A DNA stretch of 64,000 nucleotides from positions 228,176,539-228,240,538 of the forward strand of contig NC_066581.1 in NCBI RefSeq assembly GCF_024323335.1. Reading direction: 5' to 3'. Origin of the DNA: Lathyrus oleraceus. Taxonomy: Eukaryota; Streptophyta; Magnoliopsida; Fabales; Fabaceae. Both the position numbers and the translations under genes were made by a program. Each line of letters starts with the position of its first letter. The first letter of the stretch is position 1. Under the pieces are notes generated by a model. That model searched no databases. It saw only the letters and a program-made list of their open reading frames with translations, and had not been told where the DNA came from. Below are positions 63,627-64,000 of the stretch, in pieces.

Positions 63627-64000
63627 AAAAGAGGGATTGAAACGAACAACTGCGTCTAGCATAATCGTTCGCGCTTTGGTTAAAGCATCGTGGATAATAC
63701 CCGGTAGGGATCAGTCAGAAACGTCTTGTTCAGAAGGCAGAAAGCACGGAGAGTCTGAGGACATATGGGGTGTAACCGAGTTGGAACTCGATGAGATCAC
63801 GGGTTTCACATTGCCGTTAGGATAGATTTTTCCTTTTGAGCGCAATTACCTCTTTTCAGGAATTGCTCCCTTTGTATTGCTCAGTTGAGCCACACACTTT
63901 TCAATCAATAAAATGCACATTCAGTCAAATAATTTTGTTTTTGTTTTTCATTACCGCTTTGATTGCAAAAACATCCGATTATTTTGATAAAGAATTTTTG
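63627..64000 (+). other. Beginning of element G's 3' noncoding region
   Basis: No gene. AATAAA at 63907-63912 within CAATCAATAAAATGCAC, about 480 nt after the pol stop. The window ends before any polypurine tract or 3' LTR. Confidence 0.5.

Larger units (their letters stand above)
48126..64000 (+). mobile_element. Element G: coding-intact Ogre-like Ty3/gypsy element (3' end beyond window)
   Basis: 5' LTR 48126-53085, PBS, leader, ORF1, gag-pro, intron, pol and the beginning of the 3' noncoding region, with no premature stop in any of the three coding blocks (566, 1,090 and about 1,160 codons). Protease DTG, RT YVDD, both RNase H domains, HHCC and D-D-E residues are all present. This is a plausible autonomous element. 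Confirmation needs its 3' LTR, outside the window. It belongs to a different subfamily from B, D and F (different LTR, gag and ORF1 sequence). Confidence 0.92.

Overview
This 64 kb window looks like wholly repetitive plant nuclear DNA from a large legume genome. The Fabeae (pea, vetch, lentil group) is my inference from the dominance of Ogre/Tat-type Ty3/gypsy elements, a SIRE/Maximus-like Ty1/copia element and a CACTA transposon. I found no host gene, rRNA, tRNA or CRISPR array. Essentially every base can be assigned to a transposable element, and the elements are nested several levels deep.

Layout. A (minus, 1-3291): 3' part of a decayed Ogre-like element, joined head-to-head to B. B (plus, 3292-31795): the host Ogre-like element, with ORF1 truncated at its 5' end. 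It is split three times: by C, a CACTA transposon (5805-11164, GAT duplication); by D, a minus-strand Ogre-like element (14520-29607, CTTGG duplication); and by F, which enters its 3' noncoding region at 31796. D itself carries a putative solo LTR (18545-19584) and E, a truncated copia element (about 24649-29076) whose right end was deleted together with most of D's 5' LTR. F (plus, 31796-48125 and beyond) has a 4.9 kb 5' LTR and decayed ORF1, gag-pro and pol. G (plus, 48126-64000 and beyond) is inserted into F's 3' noncoding region and is the only element whose coding regions are all open.

Element logic. The Ogre-like elements share one plan: LTR, an 18-nt primer binding site resembling the tRNA-Arg type reported for Ogre, ORF1 (plant-mobile-domain/DUF7745-like head plus coiled coil), gag-protease, a spliceable intron of about 260-280 bp, RT-RNase H, a second archaeal-type RNase H, integrase, then a long noncoding 3' region. 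In G, removing the intron at 59672-59947 joins the gag-pro and pol frames exactly. B, D and F carry stops, frameshifts, internal deletions and changed catalytic residues.

The signals I consider new are RNA-level and not explained by proteins. (1) An array of three or four hairpins directly after the pol stop, in all five Ogre-like elements; stems differ in sequence but stay complementary, and each hairpin is followed by GGCAAAA. (2) A two-hairpin motif (GAACTAC, NCCAG loop, GTAGGCA, GCGAT loop) near the 3' part of the LTR, with compensatory stem changes between copies and families. (3) A partial copy of the primer binding site 60-80 nt upstream of the real one, in U5 of three LTR types. (4) Poly(A)-like AATAAA inside every gag-pro/pol intron, with splice sites intact in B and G but broken in F (donor) and D (acceptor). 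All identities and pairings were read by eye; no search or folding program was run.
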